The notes under the pieces were generated by a model. The model was not told the origin of the DNA, ran no database searches, and saw only the letters and a program-made list of their open reading frames with translations. Of a stretch of 6,662 nt of DNA, positions 1 through 6,607 are shown one piece after another. The number at the start of each line of letters is the position of its first letter. The first letter of the stretch is position 1. This stretch comes from Anaerolinea sp. (GTDB lineage Bacteria; Chloroflexota; Anaerolineae; Anaerolineales; Villigracilaceae), in the NCBI GenBank assembly GCA_020720965.1, contig DYNS01000174.1, positions 1 through 6,662 on the forward strand. The letters are read 5' to 3'. A program made the position numbers and the translations under genes.

Positions 1-3000
1 GATTACCTCATTCTCAAATTCAATCGCAAACGCACCGTACCCATCACTGTTTTTCTGCGCGCCCTCTCTGCGGTGGATGATGGCCGCCCCAATGATATTT
101 TGAAGACCGGCAGCGATGAAGAAATCATCTCCCTCTTCCAGGATGTAGACAACAACCCAGACCGCCTCTTCATCCCCACCACCCTGCGCCAGGAACCGGA
201 ATGGGATACATCCAGCAAACTCAGCCTGGGTGAGGCGGCTCTCATCGAGTTCTTTAAGAAAATGCGCCCCGGCGACCCTGCCACCATCGAAAACGCCCGC
301 GCCTTTTTGGAAGAGCAGCTCTTCGACCAGCGTCACTACGACCTGGAGCGGGTGGGTCGTTACAAACTGAACCAAAAATTAGACCTTGACGTGCCGATTT
401 CGCACCGCACCATCACCAAGCATGATGTTATTCGCCTCCTGCGCCGCATGATTCAAATCAACAACGGCATCGAACACGCAGACGACATCGACCACCTTGG
501 CAACCGCCGCGTGAAAACGGTGGGCGAACTGATTCAGAACAAACTCCGCATTGGTTTGCGCCGCATGGAGCGCGTCATCAAAGAGCGCATGTCCATCCGC
601 GACCAGGAACAACTCTCCCCTGTCACCCTCGTTAACATTCGCCCGGTGGTTGCCGCCTTGCGAGAGTTTTTCGGTTCCAGCCAACTTTCCCAGTTCATGG
701 ACCAAACCAACCCTCTGGCAGAGTTGCGCCACAAGCGCACCCTCTCCGCCCTGGGACCGGGCGGTCTGCGCCGTGAACGCGCCGGGTTCGATGTGCGTGA
801 TGTTCACCACTCGCACTACGGGCGCATCTGCCCCATTGAAACGCCGGAAGGTCCTAACATCGGTCTTATCGGTCGTCTCGCATCCTTTGCCCGCGTCAAT
901 GAATATGGGTTCATCGAAACCCCCTACCGGCGGGTTCTTAAATCGTTGCCTGCTTCCAGCCCCATGCTTGTTGGGCGCGCCCTGCGCGAAGATGTATACG
1001 AAGGTAGCGAACTCATTGCCGCTAACGGAACCCGCGTCACGCCGGAACTTGCCAGCCGCCTCTCCGCTTTGGGGCGGGAGGTGCTTGTCGTGCCGTTTGT
1101 TTCCACTAAAATCGAATATCTCTCGGCAGATGCCGAAGATAAATTCGTCATCGCCCAGGCGAATGCCCAACTGACGGAGCACGCCGAATATCAGAACGAC
1201 CGCGTTTCCTGTCGTTATCACTCCGGCTTCATCCTTGCCTCGCCGGAAAACCTGGATTACATGGACGTAGCCCCGCATCAGGTCGTTGGTATTAGCGCCG
1301 CCCTCATCCCCTTCCTCGAACATGATGACGCGAACCGCGCCCTGATGGGCTCCAACATGCAAGCCCAAGCCGTCCCCCTCGTCCGCCCGGAAATCCCCAC
1401 CGTTTCTACCGGCATGGAATACTATGCCGCCATGGACTCTGGTCAGGTTGTCGTAGCCGACCAGGACGGCGAGGTCACTTCCGTCACCGGCAAAGAAATC
1501 ATCCTGCGCCACAAAGACGGCATTCCCCAAACCTACACCCTGCGAAAATACCAACGTTCCAACCAATCCACCTGCATAGACCAACGCCCGGCAGTCGTCA
1601 AGGGGCAGATTGTCAAAAAAGGCGACATCATCGCCGACTCATCCTCCACCGATGGCGGCGAACTTGCCCTGGGACAAAATGTCGTAGTTGCCTTCCTCTC
1701 TTGGGAGGGCGGCAACTTTGAAGACGCGATTCTCATCTCCGAGCGCCTCGTTTTGGAAGACCGCTTCACCTCCGTTCACATTGAAAAATACGAGGTCGAA
1801 GCCCGCGACACCAAACTGGGACCCGAAGAAATCACCCGCGACATCCCCAACGTGGGCGAAGATGCCATCAAAGACTTGGATGAAGACGGTATCATCCGCA
1901 TTGGCGCGGAGGTCGGTCCCAACGACATTCTGGTCGGCAAAATCACCCCCAAAGGTGAAAAAGAACTGACCCCCGAAGAGCGCCTGCTGCGAGCCATCTT
2001 CGGCGAAAAATCCCGTGATGTAAAAGACACCTCCCTGCGAATGCCGCACGGCGAGCGAGGCAAGGTCGTGGATGTCAAAGTATTCACCCGCGAAGATAAC
2101 GCCGACCTCTCCGCCGGGGTGGACAAAATGGTGCGCGTCTCGGTTGCTCAACGCCGCAAACTCACTGCCGGCGACAAAATGGCAGGGCGACACGGCAACA
2201 AAGGCGTTGTCTCCCGGGTGGTATCGGTGGAAGACATGCCCTTCCTGGAAGACGGTACACAGGTAGACCTCATTCTCAACCCCTTGGGCGTACCTGGGCG
2301 TATGAACATTGGTCAGGTGCTGGAGGTTCACCTCGGCTGGGCAGCCAAACGCCTCGGCTACCGCGCCATTACCCCGGTGTTTGATGGCGCTCACGAGGAA
2401 GAAATCGAAGCCGAACTCGCTCGCGCCTGGCTGGTGGACGAAGCCTGGCGAGTCGCCGCCTCCAAAGCCTGGCTCTGGCTAAAACAACAAGACTACGACC
2501 CGGACACGATTCGGGACGATGACGAAGTGCGCCTGCTCTATCTGGAGAATTGGCTTGGCAATAAGGGCTATGACATCTCACGCCTGCTCATCGACAACTA
2601 CTATGCCCGGATGATGACTGCCCGCCAATGGATGGCAGACCAGGGCTACAACCCTGATGAAATTATGAGTTTCGACAACGACCCCCTGCGCCGCAACCAC
2701 GCCGCCAAAGATTCCGCCGCCACCGAAGCCTGTCTCGTTCTTTGGCTGCATACCCTCGGCTACGATGATGAAGAGAAAAAAGACGCAGAACTGTACACCC
2801 TGGCGCAAAAAGCCATGCTGGAAACCGGCGTACCCATCCCCACCCTGGGCAAGCAAATCCTGCGGGATGGTAAAACCGGCGAGCGTTACGACCAGGCTGT
2901 CACCGTTGGCGTAATGACCATCTTGAAACTGCATCACCTGGTGGAAGATAAAATCCACGCCCGCTCTACAGGTCCATACTCCCTCGTCACCCAACAACCT

Positions 3001-3363
3001 TTGGGCGGTAAAGCCCAATTTGGCGGTCAGCGCTTCGGCGAAATGGAAGTTTGGGCGCTGGAAGCCTACGGCGCAGCCCACATCCTGCAAGAAATGCTCA
3101 CTGTCAAATCGGACGATGTCACCGGGCGCGTTAACACCTACGAAGCCATCGTCAAAGGTGAACCGATTGAAGAACCGAGCATCCCGGCATCCTTCCGGGT
3201 GCTGGTAAAAGAGTTGCAATCCCTCGGTTTGGCAGTGGAAGCCGTCAACGAGGGTGGCGACATCGTCAAATTCGGCAAAGACGAGGAGAAAGTTCACCCG
3301 CCCAAGTTGGATATTGGCTTGCTCGGCTTGGGAAATGACCTGATGAGCGCCGATATTTCTTGA
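1..3363 (+). CDS. rpoB: DNA-directed RNA polymerase subunit beta (5'-truncated by window edge)
   Basis: Beta subunit of RNA polymerase, which forms one pincer and half of the active site. The frame is open from base 1 and gives 1120 residues to a TGA stop; by recalled alignment with E. coli RpoB it starts near residue 190, so roughly 150-190 N-terminal residues lie upstream. The GTG at 73 is internal, because conserved beta sequence (NRKRTVPITVFLRAL) precedes it. Visible landmarks, numbering codon 1 at base 1: DDIDHLGNRR from residue 161, the rifampicin-pocket stretch FFGSSQLSQFMDQ from 223 and HKRTLSALGPGG from 244, TPEGPNIGL shortly after, GDKMAGRHGNKG with the two catalytic lysines at 726 and 734, and the C-terminal block LVTQQPLGGKAQFGGQRFGE. 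The long E. coli insertion between VFTRD and the GDKMAGRHGNKG motif is absent. Instead about 135 extra residues sit between TPVFDGA and DGKTGE. The E. coli Arg529 position is Thr247. rpoC does not follow. Identity is certain. Confidence 0.98.
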   Translation, partial: DYLILKFNRKRTVPITVFLRALSAVDDGRPNDILKTGSDEEIISLFQDVDNNPDRLFIPTTLRQEPEWDTSSKLSLGEAALIEFFKKMRPGDPATIENARAFLEEQLFDQRHYDLERVGRYKLNQKLDLDVPISHRTITKHDVIRLLRRMIQINNGIEHADDIDHLGNRRVKTVGELIQNKLRIGLRRMERVIKERMSIRDQEQLSPVTLVNIRPVVAALREFFGSSQLSQFMDQTNPLAELRHKRTLSALGPGGLRRERAGFDVRDVHHSHYGRICPIETPEGPNIGLIGRLASFARVNEYGFIETPYRRVLKSLPASSPMLVGRALREDVYEGSELIAANGTRVTPELASRLSALGREVLVVPFVSTKIEYLSADAEDKFVIAQANAQLTEHAEYQNDRVSCRYHSGFILASPENLDYMDVAPHQVVGISAALIPFLEHDDANRALMGSNMQAQAVPLVRPEIPTVSTGMEYYAAMDSGQVVVADQDGEVTSVTGKEIILRHKDGIPQTYTLRKYQRSNQSTCIDQRPAVVKGQIVKKGDIIADSSSTDGGELALGQNVVVAFLSWEGGNFEDAILISERLVLEDRFTSVHIEKYEVEARDTKLGPEEITRDIPNVGEDAIKDLDEDGIIRIGAEVGPNDILVGKITPKGEKELTPEERLLRAIFGEKSRDVKDTSLRMPHGERGKVVDVKVFTREDNADLSAGVDKMVRVSVAQRRKLTAGDKMAGRHGNKGVVSRVVSVEDMPFLEDGTQVDLILNPLGVPGRMNIGQVLEVHLGWAAKRLGYRAITPVFDGAHEEEIEAELARAWLVDEAWRVAASKAWLWLKQQDYDPDTIRDDDEVRLLYLENWLGNKGYDISRLLIDNYYARMMTARQWMADQGYNPDEIMSFDNDPLRRNHAAKDSAATEACLVLWLHTLGYDDEEKKDAELYTLAQKAMLETGVPIPTLGKQILRDGKTGERYDQAVTVGVMTILKLHHLVEDKIHARSTGPYSLVTQQPLGGKAQFGGQRFGEMEVWALEAYGAAHILQEMLTVKSDDVTGRVNTYEAIVKGEPIEEPSIPASFRVLVKELQSLGLAVEAVNEGGDIVKFGKDEEKVHPPKLDIGLLGLGNDLMSADIS
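2392..2865 (+). other. Lineage-specific insertion in RpoB, between TPVFDGA and DGKTGE
   Basis: This stretch encodes 158 residues (798-955 counting from base 1) between two motifs conserved in all bacterial beta subunits. In B. subtilis, from memory, the same interval is about 23 residues, so about 135 are extra. The segment is in frame and has codon use like the rest of the gene. It is rich in Trp, Tyr, Asp, Glu and Ala and looks mainly alpha-helical. It contains four copies of a short W-L-x3-G-Y-D motif. It is not an intein: it is too short and I see no splicing-junction residues (an N-terminal Cys or Ser, or a terminal His-Asn before Cys, Ser or Thr). Its function is unknown. Variable insertions in beta are a known way lineages differ, and they usually lie on the enzyme surface. 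Confidence 0.85.
2476..2766 (+). repeat. Four degenerate W-L-x3-G-Y-D protein repeats inside the RpoB insertion
   Basis: Reading the insertion in frame gives WLKQQDYD (2476-2499), WLGNKGYD (2551-2574), WMADQGYN (2629-2652) and WLHTLGYD (2743-2766). The tryptophans are spaced 25, 26 and 38 residues apart. Three copies are followed by a similar short acidic or hydrophobic run (PDTI, PDEI, DEEK). The DNA copies have diverged, so only the protein pattern is visible. The regular spacing suggests that the insertion grew by duplication of a helical unit of about 25 residues, with extra residues between copies three and four. I do not recognise a named repeat family. Confidence 0.65.
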
Positions 3364-3388
3364 CGTTGCAAAATCGTTGTGATAAAAT
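3360..3388 (+). promoter_or_regulatory. Candidate sigma70-type promoter for the rpsL-rpsG-fusA-tuf operon
   Basis: A -35 box TTGACG (3360-3365, five of six matches to TTGACA) and a -10 box TAAAAT (3383-3388, five of six matches to TATAAT) are separated by exactly 17 bases. A TG at 3380-3381 adds an extended -10 element. The -35 box includes the TGA stop codon of rpoB. Transcription would begin near 3394-3396 and leave a leader of about 130 bases before rpsL. Position and quality fit a dedicated promoter for the str operon that separates it from rpoB. The call rests on sequence match alone. Confidence 0.65.
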
Positions 3389-3435
3389 AATTCGCCGTTG
3401 CCCTAAGCAAGCCTATTTTATCCGCAGTGTACACA

Positions 3436-3475
3436 AGTGAGGCCATCAGGCAGGAATATGATGGCCTCATTCTTT
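3436..3475 (+). terminator. Strong hairpin in the rpsL leader: terminator or attenuator
   Basis: The arms TGAGGCCATCA (3438-3448) and TGATGGCCTCA (3459-3469) are perfect reverse complements around a 10-base loop. A G-U pair (3437/3470) and an A-U pair (3436/3471) extend the stem to 13 bp. It is followed by TTCTTT (3470-3475), a weak and interrupted U-tract. The hairpin could end rpoB transcripts. Because the candidate promoter lies upstream of it, it would also be transcribed in the leader of the str operon and could act there as an attenuator or a protein-binding site. The stem is certain; the role is inferred. Confidence 0.6.
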
Positions 3476-3517
3476 GCTCAGAAAACACTACCTATCAGCC
3501 AGCAGTAATTTTTTTTC

Positions 3518-3522
3518 GGAGG
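3518..3522 (+). promoter_or_regulatory. Ribosome binding site that fixes the GTG start of rpsL
   Basis: GGAGG lies 5 bases before the GTG at 3528. It sets the start there, since S12 proteins begin M-P-T-I-N-Q-L, exactly what this GTG gives. It directly follows a run of eight T (3509-3516), an unpaired-looking context that may keep the site accessible. Confidence 0.9.
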
Positions 3523-3527
3523 CGAAC

Positions 3528-3980
3528 GTGCCCACAATCAATCAACTTATCCGCAAAGGCCGCCAATCTAAGAAGGTAAAGAGTAAGGCTCCGGCTTTGC
3601 AATACACCCTCAATACCTACAAGCAGCGCCGCAAACGCCAGGATGGCGGGGCGCCGCAAAAGCGTGGGGTGTGTACCGTTGTTCGTACCATGACGCCTAA
3701 AAAGCCTAACTCCGCTTTGCGGAAAATTGCCCGCGTGCGTCTCACCAATGGTATCGAAGTCACCGCCTACATTCCCGGCGAAGGTCACCAGCTGCAAGAG
3801 CACTCCGTTGTTCTCGTGCGCGGTGGTCGTGTAAAAGACTTGCCCGGCGTGCGCTATCACATCGTGCGCGGCTCGTTGGATACCAACGGCGTTAATAAAC
3901 GCCGTCAGGGTCGTTCCAAATATGGAACCAAGCGTCCAAAAGAAGGTGCGGCTGCCGCTCCTGTTGGTAAGAAAAAGTAA
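3528..3980 (+). CDS. rpsL: Small ribosomal subunit protein S12 (uS12), with an extra internal segment
   Basis: S12 lies at the decoding centre of the 30S subunit and influences accuracy; it is the classic target of streptomycin-resistance mutations. The protein has 150 residues against 124 in E. coli. The conserved core is complete: PTINQLIRKGR at 2-12, PQKRGVC at 43-49, TPKKPNSALRK at 56-66, TNGIEVTAYIPGEGH at 73-87, and VRGGRVKDLPGVRYHIVRG at 97-115. Lys58 and Lys103 match E. coli Lys43 and Lys88, so the usual resistance positions are wild type. Asp104 matches the methylthiolated aspartate. The extra length is a basic segment of about 15 residues (26-40) between APALQ and GAPQKRG, and a Lys- and Ala-rich C-terminal tail (139-150). 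Residue 88 is Gln where nearly all S12 proteins have Asn (GEGHNLQEH). The start is the GTG with GGAGG; an in-frame TTG at 3474 would add 18 unrelated residues and is rejected. Confidence 0.98.
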   Translation: MPTINQLIRKGRQSKKVKSKAPALQYTLNTYKQRRKRQDGGAPQKRGVCTVVRTMTPKKPNSALRKIARVRLTNGIEVTAYIPGEGHQLQEHSVVLVRGGRVKDLPGVRYHIVRGSLDTNGVNKRRQGRSKYGTKRPKEGAAAAPVGKKK

Positions 3981-4002
3981 TTAATGAATTACGGAGTAAA
4001 CA

Positions 4003-4470
4003 ATGCGTAGAGGAACCCCCGAATTACGACCCGTTGCGCCGGATTTGCGCTACAACAACATTGCCCTGTCCACTTTTGTTCAGCACATGATGGTGAGCGG
4101 CAAAAAAACGGTTGCCCTGCATCAGGTCTACGATGCCCTGGATTTGATTGAAACCAAGACGGGCAAGCCCGGCATCGAAACTTTCGAGTCCGCCATCAGA
4201 AATGTTGGACCCGTCATGGAAGTCCGCCCCCGGCGGGTTGGCGGCGCAACCTACCAGGTTCCTATGGAAGTATCTGCGGACCGCCGCCTGACCCTGGCAA
4301 TTCGCTGGGTTCTTGCCTCTTCCCGCTCCCGCTCCGGCAAATCCTTTGCCGAAAAACTGGCAGCCGAACTGATGGATGCATCTACCAATCAGGGCGCTTC
4401 CATCCGCAAGCGCGAAGAAACGCACAAAATGGCAGAAGCCAACCGTGCCTTCTCGCATTATCGCGTCTAG
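4003..4470 (+). CDS. rpsG: Small ribosomal subunit protein S7 (uS7)
   Basis: S7 nucleates assembly of the 30S head by binding the 3' domain of 16S rRNA and lies near the E-site tRNA. The protein has 155 residues, the usual length. Family signatures are present: GKKTVA near 33-38, the beta-hairpin RRVGGATYQVPMEV (77-90) and the C-terminal KREETHKMAEANRAFSHYR (136-154). The first 15 residues differ from the common MPRR start, as expected for the most variable part of S7. The ATG has GGAG at 3993-3996, 6 bases upstream. It begins 22 bases after rpsL, so the two are almost certainly co-transcribed and probably translationally coupled. In E. coli S7 represses its own operon through an rpsL-rpsG spacer structure of about 100 bases; the 22-base gap here is too short for that element. 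Confidence 0.98.
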   Translation: MRRGTPELRPVAPDLRYNNIALSTFVQHMMVSGKKTVALHQVYDALDLIETKTGKPGIETFESAIRNVGPVMEVRPRRVGGATYQVPMEVSADRRLTLAIRWVLASSRSRSGKSFAEKLAAELMDASTNQGASIRKREETHKMAEANRAFSHYRV

Positions 4471-4501
4471 TTCTTGTTTCCCCATCTAGAGGTCAATATT
4501 C

Positions 4502-6574
4502 ATGGCACGTCAATACCCGCTTGAAAAGTATCGCAATATTGGCATTATTGCTCATATTGATGCCGGTAAAACGACTACCACCGAGCGTATTCTTTTTTAT
4601 ACCGGAAAAACCCACCGCATCGGCTCCGTAGATGACGGCACAACCGTTACCGACTGGATGGCGCAGGAAAGAGAACGCGGCATCACCATCGTCTCCGCCG
4701 CTGTCTCCGCCGAGTGGAAGGGCTACCAATTTAACCTGATTGATACCCCCGGTCACATCGACTTTACCGCCGAAGTGCAGCGCTCCCTGCGCGTTCTGGA
4801 CGGCGGCGTCGTTGTGTTTGACGCTGTTCAGGGCGTAGAACCCCAATCTGAAACCGTTTGGCGACAAGCAGACCGCTACGGCGTTCCGCGCATCTGTTTC
4901 ATCAACAAAATGGACCGGGTCGGCGCTTCCTTTGAGCGCTCCATAGATTCGATTCGGCAGCGCCTCGGCGCCAACCCCATTCCCATGCAAATGCCCATCG
5001 GAAGCGAATCCGGCTTCAAAGGCATGATAGATTTGATGGAGATGCAAGCCGTCCTGTTTGAAGATGAACTGGGGCGCGAACCCCGCGTTCTGGACATCCC
5101 CGCCGATATGCTGGCGCAAGCCCAGGAAATGCGCCACACGATGGTGGAAAAAATTGCCGAAACTGACGATGACCTGACCATGAAATACCTCGAGGGGGAA
5201 GAAATCAACATTCCCGAATTGAAAGCCGCTCTGCGCCAAGCCGTCCTTGATGGTCGCGCCGCCCCGGTTTTCTGTGGCTCCTCCCTCAAAAACAAAGGCG
5301 TTCAGCTGGTTTTGGATGCCGTGATTGACTACCTCCCCTCCCCGCTCGATATTGCGGCTGTGCGTGGCACCGACCCCGATAGCCCCGAAGAAGTCATTGA
5401 ACTCAACGCCAATGACGAAGCCCCGTTGAGCGCCCTCGTCTTCAAAATTGTGACTGACCCGTATGTCGGTCGTCTGGCATACTTCCGGGTGTATTCTGGC
5501 GTTCTTTCGCAGGGAACAACCGTCAGCAATTCCACCAAAGGCAAACGCGAACGCATCGGACGCTTAATCCGCATGTACGCGGACCGGCGCGAGGATATTC
5601 AAGAAGTTCGCGCAGGGGACATTGCTGCTGCTCTCGGCTTCAAAGAATCGATTACCGGAGACACCCTTTGCGATACCCGCAAAGTCGTTTTGGAAAGCAT
5701 CTCCTTCCCCGAACCCGTCATCACCATTGCCGTTGAACCTAAAACCACAACCGACCAGGAAAAAATGGGCGAGGCTCTGCGTAAACTGGCAGAAGAAGAC
5801 CCCACTTTCCGCGTCCGTTCCGATGAAGCCACCGGTCAGACTCAGATTTCCGGCATGGGCGAGTTGCACCTCGATATTATCGTTGACCGTCTCATGCGCG
5901 AGTTCAAGGTGCAAGCCAATGTGGGCAAACCCCGCGTGGCTTACCGCGAGTCGATGACCCGCAAAGTGGAGAAAATTGACTACAAATACGCCAAACAATC
6001 CGGCGGGCGTGGTCAGTACGGTCACGTTGTCCTCGCCATGGAGCCTGCCGAGCGCGGCACCGGCGTTGTATTTGAGAACAAAATCATCGGCGGAACGGTT
6101 CCTAAGGAATACATTCCGGCTGTAGAAAAAGGCATCCGCGAAGCGGCGGAAGCCGGTGTAATTGCCGGTTATCCGGTCGTTGACCTGAAGGTCAGCCTGT
6201 ACGATGGTTCCTACCATGAAGTCGACTCCAACGAAATGGCGTTCAAACTCGCCGCTTCGATGGCATTCAAGGAAGGCATCCAACGCGGCGGCGGCATTTT
6301 GCTGGAGCCGATTATGAAGGTGGAAGTCGTTGTCCCCGAAGAATATCTCGGCGATGTGATTGGTCAACTGAACAGCCGCCGGGGAATGATTCAGGGCATG
6401 GAAATACGCCCTGGCAACGCCCAGGCAGTGAACGCAATGGTTCCATTGGGCGAAATGTTCGGTTACGCAACCGAACTGCGCTCCGCCACGCAAGGTCGCG
6501 GCGTCTTCTCGATGGAATTTAATCACTACGCGCCGGTAAGCGAATCCGTAGCGCAAGAAATTCTCAAATCGTAA
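4502..6574 (+). CDS. fusA: Elongation factor G (EF-G)
   Basis: Translational GTPase that drives tRNA and mRNA translocation and, with ribosome recycling factor, subunit splitting. At 690 residues it has the normal length of a canonical EF-G. The G domain shows the P-loop AHIDAGKT (17-24), the switch I RGIT (59-62), DTPGH with the catalytic histidine (81-85), NKMD (135-138) and a G5 motif SSLK (260-263, where SAxK is more usual). Domain II begins near residue 295 and domain III near 405. Domain IV holds SGGRGQYGH (500-508) and the tip loop with YHEVDSNE, whose His572 matches E. coli His583. Domain V follows to the end. The continuous canonical motifs argue for the main EF-G and not a paralogue or a tetracycline-protection protein. 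The ATG has AGAGGT at 4488-4493, 8 bases upstream, and the gene starts 31 bases after rpsG. No promoter or terminator is seen on either side. Confidence 0.98.
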   Translation: MARQYPLEKYRNIGIIAHIDAGKTTTTERILFYTGKTHRIGSVDDGTTVTDWMAQERERGITIVSAAVSAEWKGYQFNLIDTPGHIDFTAEVQRSLRVLDGGVVVFDAVQGVEPQSETVWRQADRYGVPRICFINKMDRVGASFERSIDSIRQRLGANPIPMQMPIGSESGFKGMIDLMEMQAVLFEDELGREPRVLDIPADMLAQAQEMRHTMVEKIAETDDDLTMKYLEGEEINIPELKAALRQAVLDGRAAPVFCGSSLKNKGVQLVLDAVIDYLPSPLDIAAVRGTDPDSPEEVIELNANDEAPLSALVFKIVTDPYVGRLAYFRVYSGVLSQGTTVSNSTKGKRERIGRLIRMYADRREDIQEVRAGDIAAALGFKESITGDTLCDTRKVVLESISFPEPVITIAVEPKTTTDQEKMGEALRKLAEEDPTFRVRSDEATGQTQISGMGELHLDIIVDRLMREFKVQANVGKPRVAYRESMTRKVEKIDYKYAKQSGGRGQYGHVVLAMEPAERGTGVVFENKIIGGTVPKEYIPAVEKGIREAAEAGVIAGYPVVDLKVSLYDGSYHEVDSNEMAFKLAASMAFKEGIQRGGGILLEPIMKVEVVVPEEYLGDVIGQLNSRRGMIQGMEIRPGNAQAVNAMVPLGEMFGYATELRSATQGRGVFSMEFNHYAPVSESVAQEILKS

Positions 6575-6607
6575 TTTTCTCTTCAGCATTAAAAGGAGTG
6601 AGCATTC

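Noticed and set aside
73..75. GTG as the start of rpoB
   Set aside because: The frame is open to base 1 and encodes conserved beta-subunit sequence before this codon.
379..1584. 401-residue open frame on the - strand inside rpoB
   Set aside because: It lies wholly opposite conserved rpoB sequence, its protein resembles no family I know, and strong codon bias in rpoB readily keeps the opposite frame open.
2392..2865. Intein or mobile insertion in rpoB
   Set aside because: There are no splice-junction residues, no endonuclease motifs, no terminal repeats, and the length is too small for an intein.
2578..3297. 239-residue open frame on the - strand opposite the RpoB insertion and C-terminus
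   Set aside because: It has shadow composition, no recognisable domain, and the sense frame is clearly coding through the whole region.
3366..3388. Alternative promoter using TTGCAA as -35 with the same -10
   Set aside because: The spacer would be 11 bases, far from 17, whereas TTGACG at 3360 gives exactly 17.
3509..3516. Eight-T run as the U-tract of an intrinsic terminator
   Set aside because: No stable stem directly precedes it; only 3-bp pairings are possible, and the rpsL ribosome binding site follows immediately.
3474..3527. Upstream TTG start that would lengthen S12 by 18 residues
   Set aside because: The GTG at 3528 has GGAGG at 5 bases and gives the universal S12 N-terminus, and the extension would read through the T-run and the ribosome binding site.
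3981..4002. E. coli-type S7 autoregulatory site between rpsL and rpsG
   Set aside because: The gap is only 22 bases and holds just the ribosome binding site.
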